Below are positions 1 to 8,214 of a stretch of 21,636 nucleotides of DNA, one piece after another. The position numbers and the translations under genes were made by a program. Origin of the DNA: Dictyocoela muelleri (lineage: Eukaryota; Microsporidia); assembly GCA_016256075.1 (NCBI GenBank), contig SDVU01000089.1:1-21636 (forward strand), given 5' to 3'. The notes under the pieces were generated by a model, which was not told where the DNA came from, did no database searches, and was given only the letters and a program-made list of their open reading frames with translations. The first letter of the stretch is position 1, and the number at the start of each line of letters is the position of its first letter.

Positions 1-75
1 CAAAGGTCATAAGACTATGGTTGGAGACAACTCTCCGGGTTGGCAGCTATGGATGTTGTCAGCATGTAATATATA
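1..75 (+). repeat. SINE-like repeat, copy D (3' end only)
   Basis: The first 75 bases match the 3' end of the SINE-like family seen at 6658-7109 and 12536-12907. Shared pieces include GGTTGGCAGCTATGGATG and CAGCATGTAATATATA, the latter being the 3' terminus of the complete copy. This copy is the only one on the plus strand; its 5' part lies outside the window. The alternation of identical blocks and point differences against the other copies is what the eye shows; percent identity was not computed. Confidence 0.75.
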
Positions 76-107
76 TAATATACTTTAAATCAAGCAGACT
101 TAAATTA

Positions 108-231
108 ATTACATTAAAAAATTATTAAAAGAAAATATTTTTTTTCATAATTTCTAAATGAAAAATATTTTTTTTAAAAATAAACTAACTTAGAAATTAT
201 GAAAAAAAATTTTAATAGATTTTAATGTAAT
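108..231. repeat. Imperfect inverted repeat (hairpin)
   Basis: The left arm (108-156, containing ATTACATTAAAA and TTCATAATTTCTAA) is the reverse complement of the right arm (190-231, containing TTAGAAATTATGAA and TTTTAATGTAAT), around an AT-only loop. It begins about 30 bases after the end of SINE copy D. It may be a small foldback element or just a hairpin in AT-rich DNA. A short ATT microsatellite follows at about 238-258. Confidence 0.6.
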
Positions 232-356
232 AAAATCTTTATTATTATTATTATTATTGAAAACAAAAAATTTATATTTTAAATCTTATTCGAAGTAAAA
301 TTTTTAAAAATTCTAAAAAAAGAAACGTTTCAAAAACTATAATTGAAACTCAAAAA

Positions 357-438
357 CGTATAAAATCATAAAAAATGAATTTTCAAAAAATATAAAATTC
401 AAAAAAAAGTATAAAATCATAAAAAATGAATTTTCAAA
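357..438. repeat. 30-bp direct duplication
   Basis: The block starting GTATAAAATCATAAAAAATG occurs at 357-386 and again at 409-438, separated by about 22 bases of AT-rich DNA. It lies just beyond the 3' end of the membrane-protein gene (stop at 449-451, minus strand), so it may overlap that gene's 3' untranslated or polyadenylation region. No function is implied by the sequence. Confidence 0.7.
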
Positions 439-448
439 TTTTTTTATT

Positions 449-1012
449 TTATCCTCTACACAAAAATGCTAACAAAAATATCATAAAAAGTAAAAGTGCA
501 ACGCCGGCTAACGCAATTAATGTAATCGTAAAACCACTCCAACCAACCTTGCTCCTACTATTATATTCTCTTTCTAAAACAAATTGTTTTGTATCATTAT
601 CCCAAATAAATGGCTCCGTATGATATGTATTATCACCATCAACAATTTTTATTGAATACAAATGACCACCAGCTTCATTTGCACGAGGTAGAGGTACACT
701 AATCGATTTCTGATTTGCATTGTATTCAGTGCTATCTAACAAATCTCTACAAACGAAAAAACTATTTTCATCTGCACCGGGGTTGCCTCTCATAAGTTGT
801 ACCTCGTCAGGATGTATTTTGTTTGAAAAATAAACATCTGCTCTTGATTCAGATCCATCATTAGAAAGAAGAATACAGTTAATACCATTTGATTCGTCTT
901 TTTGAACCATATCTTTACCCTTTACCTCACCACTCTCTTGTTTATTATCAGCTAAATGCTGCTTTTTACTACTTTTTTTGGTAAAAGTTGTAATTAAAAA
1001 TAATAAAAACAT
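449..1012 (-). CDS. Predicted single-pass type I membrane or secreted protein, unknown family
   Basis: An uninterrupted 187-residue frame on the minus strand. I do not recognise a family. Residues 1-11 (MFLLFLITTFT) are hydrophobic and followed by a lysine-rich stretch, consistent with a short signal peptide. Residues about 20-155 are polar and rich in D, E, N and S, with two cysteines in the middle (INCILL and FFVCRDLL) that could form a lumenal disulfide. Residues about 163-185 form a strong membrane span ending in CRG at the C terminus. The layout suggests a protein anchored in the ER, plasma membrane or spore envelope with its bulk outside the cytosol; this is inference. Base composition is clearly less AT-rich than the flanks, which supports coding. 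The ATG at 1012 is the first in frame; the next upstream codons contain no ATG. Neighbours are repeats, not an operon-like cluster. Confidence 0.75.
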   Translation of the reverse strand: MFLLFLITTFTKKSSKKQHLADNKQESGEVKGKDMVQKDESNGINCILLSNDGSESRADVYFSNKIHPDEVQLMRGNPGADENSFFVCRDLLDSTEYNANQKSISVPLPRANEAGGHLYSIKIVDGDNTYHTEPFIWDNDTKQFVLEREYNSRSKVGWSGFTITLIALAGVALLLFMIFLLAFLCRG

Positions 1013-2128
1013 GTTTATTAAAAGGATTTTTGTTAAATAGACGAATATGATAAATAAGTTTTAATTTGTTTGATTTGTCTAAAAAATTAAACTCTTTAAA
1101 TTAAAATACACTTCAAAGAAAAATATTTAATAAAAATGACAACAAAATAATGAATTTAAAAACTTTAGAAACATTAAGGAGTTAAATATCCATATTATGT
1201 AGAGCAGAAACATTCTATTTTTAGAAGTTTTTTTTTCATTTTTTTTTGAGGTTTTTTAAGAGGAACAGATTTATTATTCACAATCATTATATAGCTATCA
1301 AATATTTAAATTTATAAATATTTAAATTTATAAATATTTAAAGTCTTTAATATTTAATTTAATTTCAATAAATGTCATTTATTATTAAAAGAATAAAAAA
1401 TTTATAAAAAAATATAATGAATTAAACTTAGAGCTAAATTTTTGAAATTTTATAAACAATAAATTGAATTAAACCTAGAACTACCTTTTTTGAAAATTTA
1501 TAAACAATAAATTGAATTCAACCTAGAACTACCTTTTTTGAAATTTTTTTAAAAAAATATTATTTTATTAAAACAAATATTTAATTTTATAAAATTTTTT
1601 TGTCAATTTAGGTTTATTTATATTTTTGTCATAATAAATGTAGGGTTGAAATTTAAATAAAAATTTTATGTTTTTAAATTTTAAATATCGGATTTGTTGG
1701 CATATTTAAAATCAAAACACGAGATCTTTCAAATATTTAATATTTTTTTCTAAATAAAGAATTTAACTTTTGTTAAATAGTTAGCTGAAATTTTTTTTAT
1801 TTATAAATAAAAGTTTTATTTTCAGGAATATTTTTTAATACAAAAGTAAAATAAAAAGAACATCTTGCTTAAAATAAAAAGCCTGAGTTTTGAATAAATA
1901 CAATGTATTTATAAGTGATAATATTTTAAATATAGCTTTGAGAGTTGTTTACAGAGTATTTCATTTTTATACTTACCATTTTAGTTTTTATTATTATTGT
2001 ATCGGTCTAAGCCTAGGTTTGAGGTAAAATATTGTATAATTAAATTCAGTGTAATATCATTTATTAACCTTATTCTCCTGTCAACCCGATTTATTCGTTT
2101 GTGCATGGGTTTGCTTCCACAATTTTAT
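1013..2128. other. AT-rich intergenic region with tandem repeats
   Basis: No gene is supported here. It contains a 16-bp tandem repeat of AAATATTTAAATTTAT (about 1301-1340), a roughly 48-bp imperfect tandem repeat (1417-1550) and long A or T runs. The interval immediately above 1012 must hold the promoter of the membrane-protein gene, but no motif stands out. Confidence 0.6.
1417..1550. repeat. About 48-bp imperfect tandem repeat, nearly three units
   Basis: Units begin near 1417, 1461 and 1509. Each holds AAATTGAATTAAACCTAGAA-like sequence, then CTACCTTTTTTGAAA and TATAAACAAT. Units two and three are nearly identical, the first is more diverged, and the last is incomplete. Confidence 0.75.
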
Positions 2129-2293
2129 TTATAGTTTTCCATCAATTTGCTGAAAATTCCCTCCTTTCGCCTCTTTTTTACTTTCTGCAATTTGACGATC
2201 TTCATTTTGATCAATTTCAGAATTTTGATCAATTTCAGAATTTTTACAAGATTCATTCTTGTGTAGAGATGTGTAACACTCTACAGTTACCAT
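2129..2293 (-). CDS. Possible small ORF or gene remnant, 54 residues
   Basis: A short minus-strand frame from ATG at 2293 to TAA at 2129-2131. The product is very polar: it has a cysteine-containing start (MVTVECYTSL), a perfect NSEIDQ hexapeptide duplication encoded by two 18-bp direct repeats (about 2208-2243), then a D/E/K/Q-rich tail. Composition is visibly less AT-rich than the surroundings, which is the main reason to list it. An in-frame stop lies two codons upstream, and the ATG sits inside a degenerate TAGTTACCATA repeat tract, so this could be the end of a broken gene. No family is recognised. A chance frame remains quite possible. Confidence 0.3.
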   Translation of the reverse strand: MVTVECYTSLHKNESCKNSEIDQNSEIDQNEDRQIAESKKEAKGGNFQQIDGKL

Positions 2294-2362
2294 AGTTTAT
2301 TATTATAGTTACCATAATTAATTTTTATAGTTTCTATATTTCATTATTATAGTTCCCTAGTA
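2284..2362. repeat. Degenerate 20-25 bp tandem repeat
   Basis: Variants of TTATTATTATAGTTACCATA recur three to four times (TAGTTACCATAG, TAGTTACCATAA, TAGTTTCTATAT, TAGTTCCCTAGT). They lie directly upstream of the small minus-strand frame at 2129-2293. Confidence 0.55.
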
Positions 2363-2499
2363 AAGGTTTATTTAAAGTTATTTAAGTTTAAAAATACCAA
2401 ATTAGGAATGTTGTCGCAAATACAAAAGATTATTAATATTAAGTAGACATAAAAATCAATTTTACCAAAATATTTATTTACTTTTATATAAAATCAAAT

Positions 2500-3266
2500 C
2501 CTACAATTGCTTTTTCAATCATAAATCTCATGTGTCTAAAAGTATCCGCCTATTAATTAATTAAATCCACGCAAAATATCTTCTATAGCTTCAATGAGAG
2601 AATTACTGTTCATATACACACCACTTTGTCTTACATGAGCTTTAAAACTGAACCTCCTAATCGGGTTAAGTCGGGGAGAATACGGCTGGGAGAATTTCAA
2701 TTAATAGTTCTCAGTAAAAAACATCCTAAACTTCTCCAGTCTTGTGAATTGAGGAATTGTCATGATAATATATTTTCTAGAATAAGCAGAGAATATTAAT
2801 ATATCTGTGCATATAAAATAAAAAAGATCACTTGGTTTAAAACTTCTAACCTTTGTCTTATATGCAAATACTCCTTGTATGTCAATAAAACTTAAGAGTA
2901 ATATATTAATGCCACTAGAGTTAGCCACATTTACATAACACTTTGTGTTTTTAGGTGAATATTAATTTGTATAAAGACGTTAATCATTTCAGTATCATCA
3001 ACGAGAATTAATTGGCTATATTGTATATTATTTAATAAAATTCCATACTAGTATCTAACTTCATTCTTTATAATCATATTTCTATTTTTGGGAACAAGAG
3101 TCGTTTTCTTTCTTGTGTAGCTCTTATCAATAAGTAAGCGACATACAGTTGAAAAGAAGGTAGTATATGCAATTTTAACACTGTTATAATTAAGCTTTAT
3201 ACATAAATCTTTAAAATTTAAGCTTGGATTGGCCTCAATTTCTAGAGCCACAATGTTTTTTTTCAT
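2500..3266 (-). pseudogene. Decayed Tc1/mariner-type transposase
   Basis: Minus-strand pieces follow the order of a Tc1/mariner (IS630-like) transposase. About 3070-3266 encodes the second helix-turn-helix region: VALEIEANPSLNFKDLCIKL, then a stretch ending YTRKKTTLVPKNRN. About 2995-3003 gives the likely first acidic block (LVDDTEM). Residues VANSSGINILLLSFIDIQG to VRSFKPSDLFYF (about 2840-2935) match the strand region before the second aspartate. DNSSIHKTGEV (GAC within 2744-2761) is the second catalytic block, and QPYSPRLNPI (about 2655-2690) is the usual PYSPxLNPIE motif, with its final E replaced. Several stops and frame changes separate these blocks, so it is dead. The first DNA-binding helix is missing; the Tigger element at 3331 lies where it would be expected. 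No terminal repeats were found. Confidence 0.7.
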
Positions 3267-3330
3267 AGTTAATTTTTTTTAGCATACATTTTTTCTCTAG
3301 AAACTTAAAATGCAGATATATTTTGAAATA

Positions 3331-5101
3331 CAGCCTACCCTCTGTATAACGAACACTCACGGTAACCTTTTTAAAACGTTCAGTTTTAAAAAATAAATAA
3401 ACATTCTAATTAAATTATTTATTGATTTCTTTTCTTTATAAAATCAAGCATTGTTACTTTTCTTTTTTTTTGCTTTTCTTTTAATGACCCTTTTAAATCA
3501 TATAATTTATCTAAATTATCTGGACAATATTGGATTAAATACTTTTCTAGTCTCAGTATGGAATCGAATGCATCGTAGTGAATCATTTGATCTTCTATTC
3601 CGGTTTCATTATAGGAATAAACTTCATATTTTCTATCATTAGATAGATTTTCTGATTTCTTTATTTTTTCAGAAATCATTTCGATGAGTTCTTCTTAATT
3701 TTGATAAGTCTGATAACAGGAAGGTTCACAAGAATCTGGTTTGATTTCCTCTAAGTCTAACATCCTTTGATCGTTCAACTTTGCATTTTGGATAGCTTTA
3801 GAATAACAATTTATTATGACTTCTTTAGTGACACTTCTCCAGGCTTCCAAAATCAACAAAAAGGCATCAAAGAATTTTATCTGCTTTAATAAATCATTGT
3901 AATTAAGATTTTGATTTGAGTCTAATTCGAAGTTTATTTTTGCATTTAATTTCTTTTTATAAAGACATTTAAATGATTTTATTATTCCCTGATCAAGTGG
4001 TTGAATCTTCGATGTGACATTAGGTGGAAAGTAGAATAATTCAATATTGCTATATTCCACATCTAATGGATGCACAGGTGCGTTGTCAAGGGTTAATAAT
4101 ATCTTTAGGTTTTCTGACTTCATTTTGTAATTTAATCTATCTAACCATTGTTTTAAAAGTGTAAGATTTATCCAAGCTTTCTTATTATGCGCGTAATCAA
4201 TTTTAAGCTCATCAAATTTTAAATCCTTGAAGCCCCTTGGAGTTTTAGATTTACTAATTAGAAGGATTGATTTTTTCCCCAAACATACTGTCACAAAATA
4301 AAATAGTTACTCTCTTTTTTGCAAACTTTCCACTAATTTGATTTTCAGTAATATGACATAAAGTTCTAGTTGGAGTGCATTTGAAAAACATTCCTTTTTC
4401 ATCACAATTAAAAACACCAGCTTTACTATAGCTAGATAGTTTTTTTGGATATTGAGAACTAAATTCTTCGTAAATATTTTATCAACAAGTCCGGATTCTC
4501 CCTGAATAGACCTATATTTTATATTATGTCTAATCTTAAACTTTTGTAACCATCCATTCGAAGCTTTAAAATTATCCAACTTATAGAGACAAGCTAATTT
4601 TAAAGCCATCTCTTGTAAGTTCGAATCTTGAATAGTACAAAATCTCCTTCTTTTAATTAAAAACCATTTAAATAATTCTTCATCAAATATATTTGTTGGA
4701 AAATTGGCTTTTCTCTTATTAAACTTCGTTCCTACTTCTTCTTTTAAGATTTCCTCCCCATTCTTAAGAATTTCATTTATTGTTCCTAATGAAAGATTAA
4801 ATTTCTTCATTAGCTCTTTTTGTGTTGTTTTTGGATTTTTCTTCTTGTATTGAACTATATCTTTCTTCTCTGCTAAAGTACATCGTTTTCTTTTTTTTTG
4901 TATTTTCATTTTCTAACATATTATTAAGGGTAAAAAAATATTTTTTTTCTAAAAAATGTTCAGATGTAAAAAACACTGTGCTCATTTTAATAGAATCGAG
5001 ATTTCTAATTTAAAAACGTTCAAGGTTACCTTTTTTAAAAAAATGTTCATTTAAAAAGAATGTTCGTTATTTGGAGAGTTCGTTATTTAGAGGGTAGACT
5101 G
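3331..5101 (-). mobile_element. pogo/Tigger-type DNA transposon, both ends present
   Basis: The element starts CAGCCTACCCTCTGTATAAC at 3331 and ends with the inverted AGAGGGTAGACTG at 5101. TA dinucleotides at 3329-3330 and 5102-5103 form the target duplication expected for the Tc1/mariner superfamily. The outer roughly 20 bp of the inverted repeat match with a few differences. Subterminal ATAACGAAC-like motifs occur once at the left end and twice at the right, and GGTAACCTT occurs near both ends, possible transposase-binding repeats. Total 1771 bp, with one transposase coding region on the minus strand. Confidence 0.9.
3419..4909 (-). pseudogene. pogo/Tigger transposase, broken by compensating frame changes and a stop
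   Basis: Reading from ATG at 4909: a psq/CENP-B-type helix-turn-helix at residues about 8-50 (TLAEKKDIVQ to LGTINEILKN), a Tc5-type second DNA-binding domain at about 75-135 (ASNGWLQKFK), then a DDE_1 catalytic core. The three catalytic aspartates are all visible: NCDEKG (D at 4401-4403), LTLDNAPVH (D at 4085-4087) and IQPLDQGIIKSF (D at 3992-3994), the usual spacing for Tigger. The core between about 4466 and 4264 is read in another frame. A one-base loss near 4463-4470 and a compensating shift near 4262-4266 restore the frame; the TAA at 4307-4309 belongs only to the wrong frame. A further in-frame TAA at 3695-3697 cuts off the C-terminal tail, which runs to 3419 and ends in a KVTMLDFIKK motif like other Tigger proteins. 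It is probably inactive but young. Confidence 0.85.
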
Positions 5102-5103
5102 TA

Positions 5104-5599
5104 TCTAAAAAAATCGAAATATTTACCAAATATCATTTTTTAATTAATTTAATTTGCAATCATAAGTCATCTGTATAGCTTCTAAAAACAAAAACAAAAG
5201 TAATTTTTATATTTGATACATATATTTTCAATTTTTAAGTTATTTTTATTTTTTGAAACACTATCGACCTAGTTTATTAATCATTCAAATATCTCATTTT
5301 ATTGTTGCCTTCATGAGTTCTCAAACAAATTAAAAATTTCGATAATAATTGACGGTTCCCTGACTAATAAATTTAAATAGCGACTAAATCCTATACTCAC
5401 ATTTGTGGTTAATAAAATATCCGTTAATAGTCCAAAAAACTTTCACTCTATATTTTTTTTATAATTATCAATAAAATTCTTACAAAGACATTGGAAATTT
5501 TCATTCTATTATTTTTATTTTTAATAACGGTAAAAATATTGATTTCAAGATAAATTTTTTTTTAATTACATGTTTTTCAATTAAAAAGCTAAGTGATTT
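5104..5599. other. AT-rich intergenic region
   Basis: No gene, RNA or clear repeat is seen on either strand between the Tigger right end and the Merlin left end. One open minus-strand stretch of about 40 codons near 5310-5450 has no recognisable similarity and no good start. Confidence 0.5.
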
Positions 5600-5668
5600 G
5601 GATCTGGTGCAGAATTTCCCCGGGCGAAATTTTTCCCTAGATAATTAATTTATATTTTCGATACCCTT

Positions 5669-6533
5669 TTGAAACCTATTAAATTTCTTGAACATATTGA
5701 AAAAATTAATGAGCTTGAATTTATTTATTTTTTATTTGATAACAATTATTTGCTTAAAGAATATTTTTGTTCATTTTGCAAGCAATCGTGTTTATTGAGA
5801 TGCTATAAAAGAAGTATTGATCTTGTTGCTTGGAGATGTTTGAATAAGAATTGTAAAAATTATAAAAAATACATCTCAATAAAAACAAATAGTTTTTTTT
5901 TGAAAAATTAAATTTGTCATTAAAGAGATATTTAAAAATGTATTATGCTATATTTCAAGAATGCAAAGATGTAGCATTATAATTTTTTTTTAATTTTACT
6001 AAAAGGACAATTTTAATAATAATAAATAAAATCCTTAATAGAATTCCAGATCCTGATTTTTCATCTAACAAAATAATTGGAGTAGTTAAAATAATACAAG
6101 TAGCCGAGACCATTCTTAATTACGAAGTTAAAAGCTATAAGGAACGTTCATCTTCAAATAAAACTCATGCAATTTGCATAATCGAATTTGATAATCATAT
6201 TAAAAGGTTTTTGTAACTATAATCGAAAACAAAGACGAATTCACACTTGTACCTATTATTTGTTCACAAGTTGCCGCAAATAGCACTATTCGGACAGATG
6301 GAAATGGTACATACAACCATTTAAAGGATATATTGAATGAAAACGGCACTGTCTGTCATAAATATAGTTTTATAAATTATGATAACGGGGTAAATACACA
6401 AGCAGTTGAATGTTCCAATAATTTGCTGAAAACGGAAATAAAGTCACAAATGGTTATACAAACTGAAAAACGAAGTGACTTTTTAAAAGAAATTTGCTAT
6501 TACTACAATAACAAGTCTGATTTTTTGTTTTAA
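5669..6533 (+). pseudogene. Merlin (IS1016/ISXO2-like) transposase relic 1
   Basis: The N-terminal part (5669-5911) carries a zinc-ribbon pattern, CSFC then CLNKNC, with the tryptophan in AWRC typical of this family. A frame change in a T run near 5892-5900, a stop near 5980 and another frame change near 6206-6214 break the rest. Later blocks are still readable: ETILNYEVKSYKERSSSNKT, LVPIICSQVAANSTIRTDG (second catalytic aspartate) and NTQAVECSNNLLK (catalytic glutamate). The first catalytic aspartate is replaced: GCC (Ala) at 6103-6105 precedes the GAG ACC that normally follows Asp. No ATG is seen at the expected start; the open frame begins with TTG. The protein is nonfunctional. Confidence 0.8.
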
Positions 6534-6657
6534 ATCTTGAATTTATTTAATAATATTTCTTCAGTTTTTTGATATTTTTTTTTATATAAAACAAATTTTG
6601 AATTATGTAAAAATTCTATTTTATTTATTTGAAAATTATAAAAAAAAATTTACTGGG

Positions 6658-7109
6658 TATATATTACATGCTGAAAACAACCTACCTGCCAACCCGGAGA
6701 GCTGTCTCCTACCTTGGATCTGCGACCTTTAGTTCTTGGTGTTCCGATAATACATCACTTTCTAAGCTACCCATAAGCCCAGCTATATACGCGATTTTCG
6801 TTTTATCAACGACTCGGCAGTAAACAGGTAATTAGTGGCTTTTCATGAATTTTTTTACTACTTTTCGCCGAGATGCGTCGCCGCACTCATCTTCACACCT
6901 AGGAGAGTCCCTTCTGAATCATTGTCATATTAGACCAAGTATTAATCAGCTATACTACACTGGAACAACTATATATTATAAATTAATTATATAGTTATGA
7001 TCGCTTAATGTCATTCCCTCATTATTTATTAAAGAGTGACGTCAGCGGGATTCGAACCATGATACTTAAATTTTACATTCAAGAGTGTAAACCACTGAGC
7101 TATCTGGCC
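6658..7109 (-). repeat. tRNA-derived SINE, copy A (complete)
   Basis: Read on the minus strand from 7109, it begins GGCCAGATAGCTCAGTGG, an acceptor and D-arm-like start. It holds a pol III A box (TAGCTCAGTGGT, 7091-7102) and, 32 bases on, a perfect B box (GGTTCGAATCC, 7048-7058). An anticodon-arm-like stem lies between, with an oversized loop containing GTA; the acceptor 3' strand does not pair, so this is not a functional tRNA. A body of about 380 bp follows and ends AGCATGTAATATATA at 6658. TTTACTGGG occurs at 6649-6657 and 7116-7124, a direct repeat consistent with a target-site duplication (left copy abuts the 3' end; a short T/A run separates the other from the head). It is inserted inside Merlin 1. 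Five other related pieces occur in the window. Confidence 0.8.
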
Positions 7110-7334
7110 AATTTTTTTACTGGGGGGGAATTCTGTACCGGCTCACTCCGGGTTAAATTTTTGCACCAGATCCAGAGATTACATTTTTATTAAATAAAAA
7201 AAATTTATCTTTATTTAATCTACAAATATTATTATCGTTATTATTATTTTCAATAAAATTTTTTGAATGCGTTATCTAAAGGGATTTTTTCAAAATGTTA
7301 GCAAACCTTAAATTTTAGACTAAAAGTCTTCTTA

Positions 7335-7615
7335 GCACTAAAGTAACCAAGCCTAGGTACCTTAATTAATGCCTTTTTATATTTTTTTTATTTCACTACT
7401 TTTTTCCTATAATCGTCACCACAATAATCACATCTGCATGATTGTCATTTTATACAGTTTTAATTAAGATAGACCACACTGAAAAACTGTAGATTACTAC
7501 TATTCTTTTAGTGTTTCATTTCATTCTTCGATTAATTATGAATGTGTCGCAAATTGGAATAAAAATACAATACTTGAACGCTACACTTAAGAGTCTTAAA
7601 CACATAGAGATATGA
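7335..7615 (-). repeat. SINE-like repeat, copy E (old, diverged)
   Basis: Alignment by eye to copy A shows the same block order: GGTACCTTAATTAATGCC for the GGTAATTAGTGGC block, ACTACTTTTTTCC, then TTAATTAAGATAGACCACAC for the TTAATCAGCTATACTACAC block. At the head, ACTTAAGAGTCTTAAACACA corresponds to the D-arm side of the tRNA-like part. The B box is eroded (AATTGGAATAAAA in plus orientation). It is much more diverged than copies A and C, so older. The 3' boundary is unclear. Confidence 0.55.
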
Positions 7616-7869
7616 TTTTTGTTACTTTCTGGAAAATAATTTTTGAAAAAAAAATGTCTAAAAATCATAATTTTCGCCCCTAAGAGTTGTATTAAACGGA
7701 GTCTTTAGATTTAATTCCCGAGGTCCGAAATATACGTTACTACTAATAGTATTGATTCTTACAAATGACCCAGATAAGACCTAAAAAATTATAAAAATAT
7801 ATTTTTTTATTACTTTTTTTAAGTCTAATTTTTGGTCATTAAAGGTAGGCTTAGCCCATAATAATATAA
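7616..7869. other. Unassigned AT-rich spacer
   Basis: Nothing convincing on either strand. Part of 7830-7869 (GGCTTAGCCCATAA) may be the worn 3' end of SINE copy B. Confidence 0.4.
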
Positions 7870-8214
7870 CAAAGACACCAAACTGTATACGGTATTCTCC
7901 TTCTGTCAATGACTCAGCTGTATGCAGGTAATTATAACCTTTTTTATGGATTTTTTAGTTTCACTAATGATTTCGCTTAAATATGTCAACGAACTCATCT
8001 ACACACTTAGCAAGTCTACTCTGCTTCACCTTATATCAAGACCAAGTCTTAATCAGTTATATCACGCAAGAATAACTGTATATTAATACTATAGCCCGAT
8101 AATTATTCATGGCTTAATGTCATTACCAATTATTTATTAAAGCGACTTTAAAATATTCGAACCACGATATTTAAATGTATCATCCAAGATTGTTTACAAC
8201 AGAGCTATTTGGCC
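7870..8214 (-). repeat. SINE-like repeat, copy B (with tRNA-like head)
   Basis: Minus strand from 8214: GGCCAAATAGCTCTGTTG, an A-box equivalent at 8196-8207 and a B box retaining GGTTCGAATA (8154-8163). The region between agrees with copy A in CTTGGATG and ATTTAAATATCGTGG. The body shares TTTAATAAATAAT, TGACATTAAGC, ATAACTGATTAAGACTTGGTC and the TTACCTGCATACAGCTGAGTC block. The 3' third is eroded and its end uncertain. Confidence 0.7.

Larger units (their letters stand above)
5600..7173 (+). mobile_element. Merlin-family DNA transposon 1, with a nested SINE
   Basis: The left end begins GGATCTGGTGCAGAATTT at 5600 and the right end, read inverted from 7173, begins GGATCTGGTGCAAAAATTT. The flanks AGTGATTT (5592-5599) and AGAGATTA (7174-7181) agree at six of eight positions, fitting the 8-bp target duplication of Merlin elements. 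A transposase relic occupies 5669-6533. The SINE at 6658-7109 was inserted later into the 3' part; removing it and its duplication gives an original length near 1.1 kb, normal for Merlin. Confidence 0.8.

Noticed and set aside
426-623. Plus-strand 65-codon open frame
   Set aside because: It is antisense to the membrane-protein gene at 449-1012.
2101-2295. Plus-strand 64-codon open frame with FDQFQN repeats
   Set aside because: The repeat arises from the same 18-bp DNA duplication; the opposite strand gives the more protein-like composition.
7034-7109. A functional tRNA gene on the minus strand
   Set aside because: A and B boxes are present, but the acceptor 3' strand does not pair with GGCCAGA, the anticodon loop is too large, and the unit is the head of a repeated element with a target duplication.
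6629-7193. Plus-strand open frames of about 60 codons
   Set aside because: They lie inside the SINE, antisense to it, and have no coding features.
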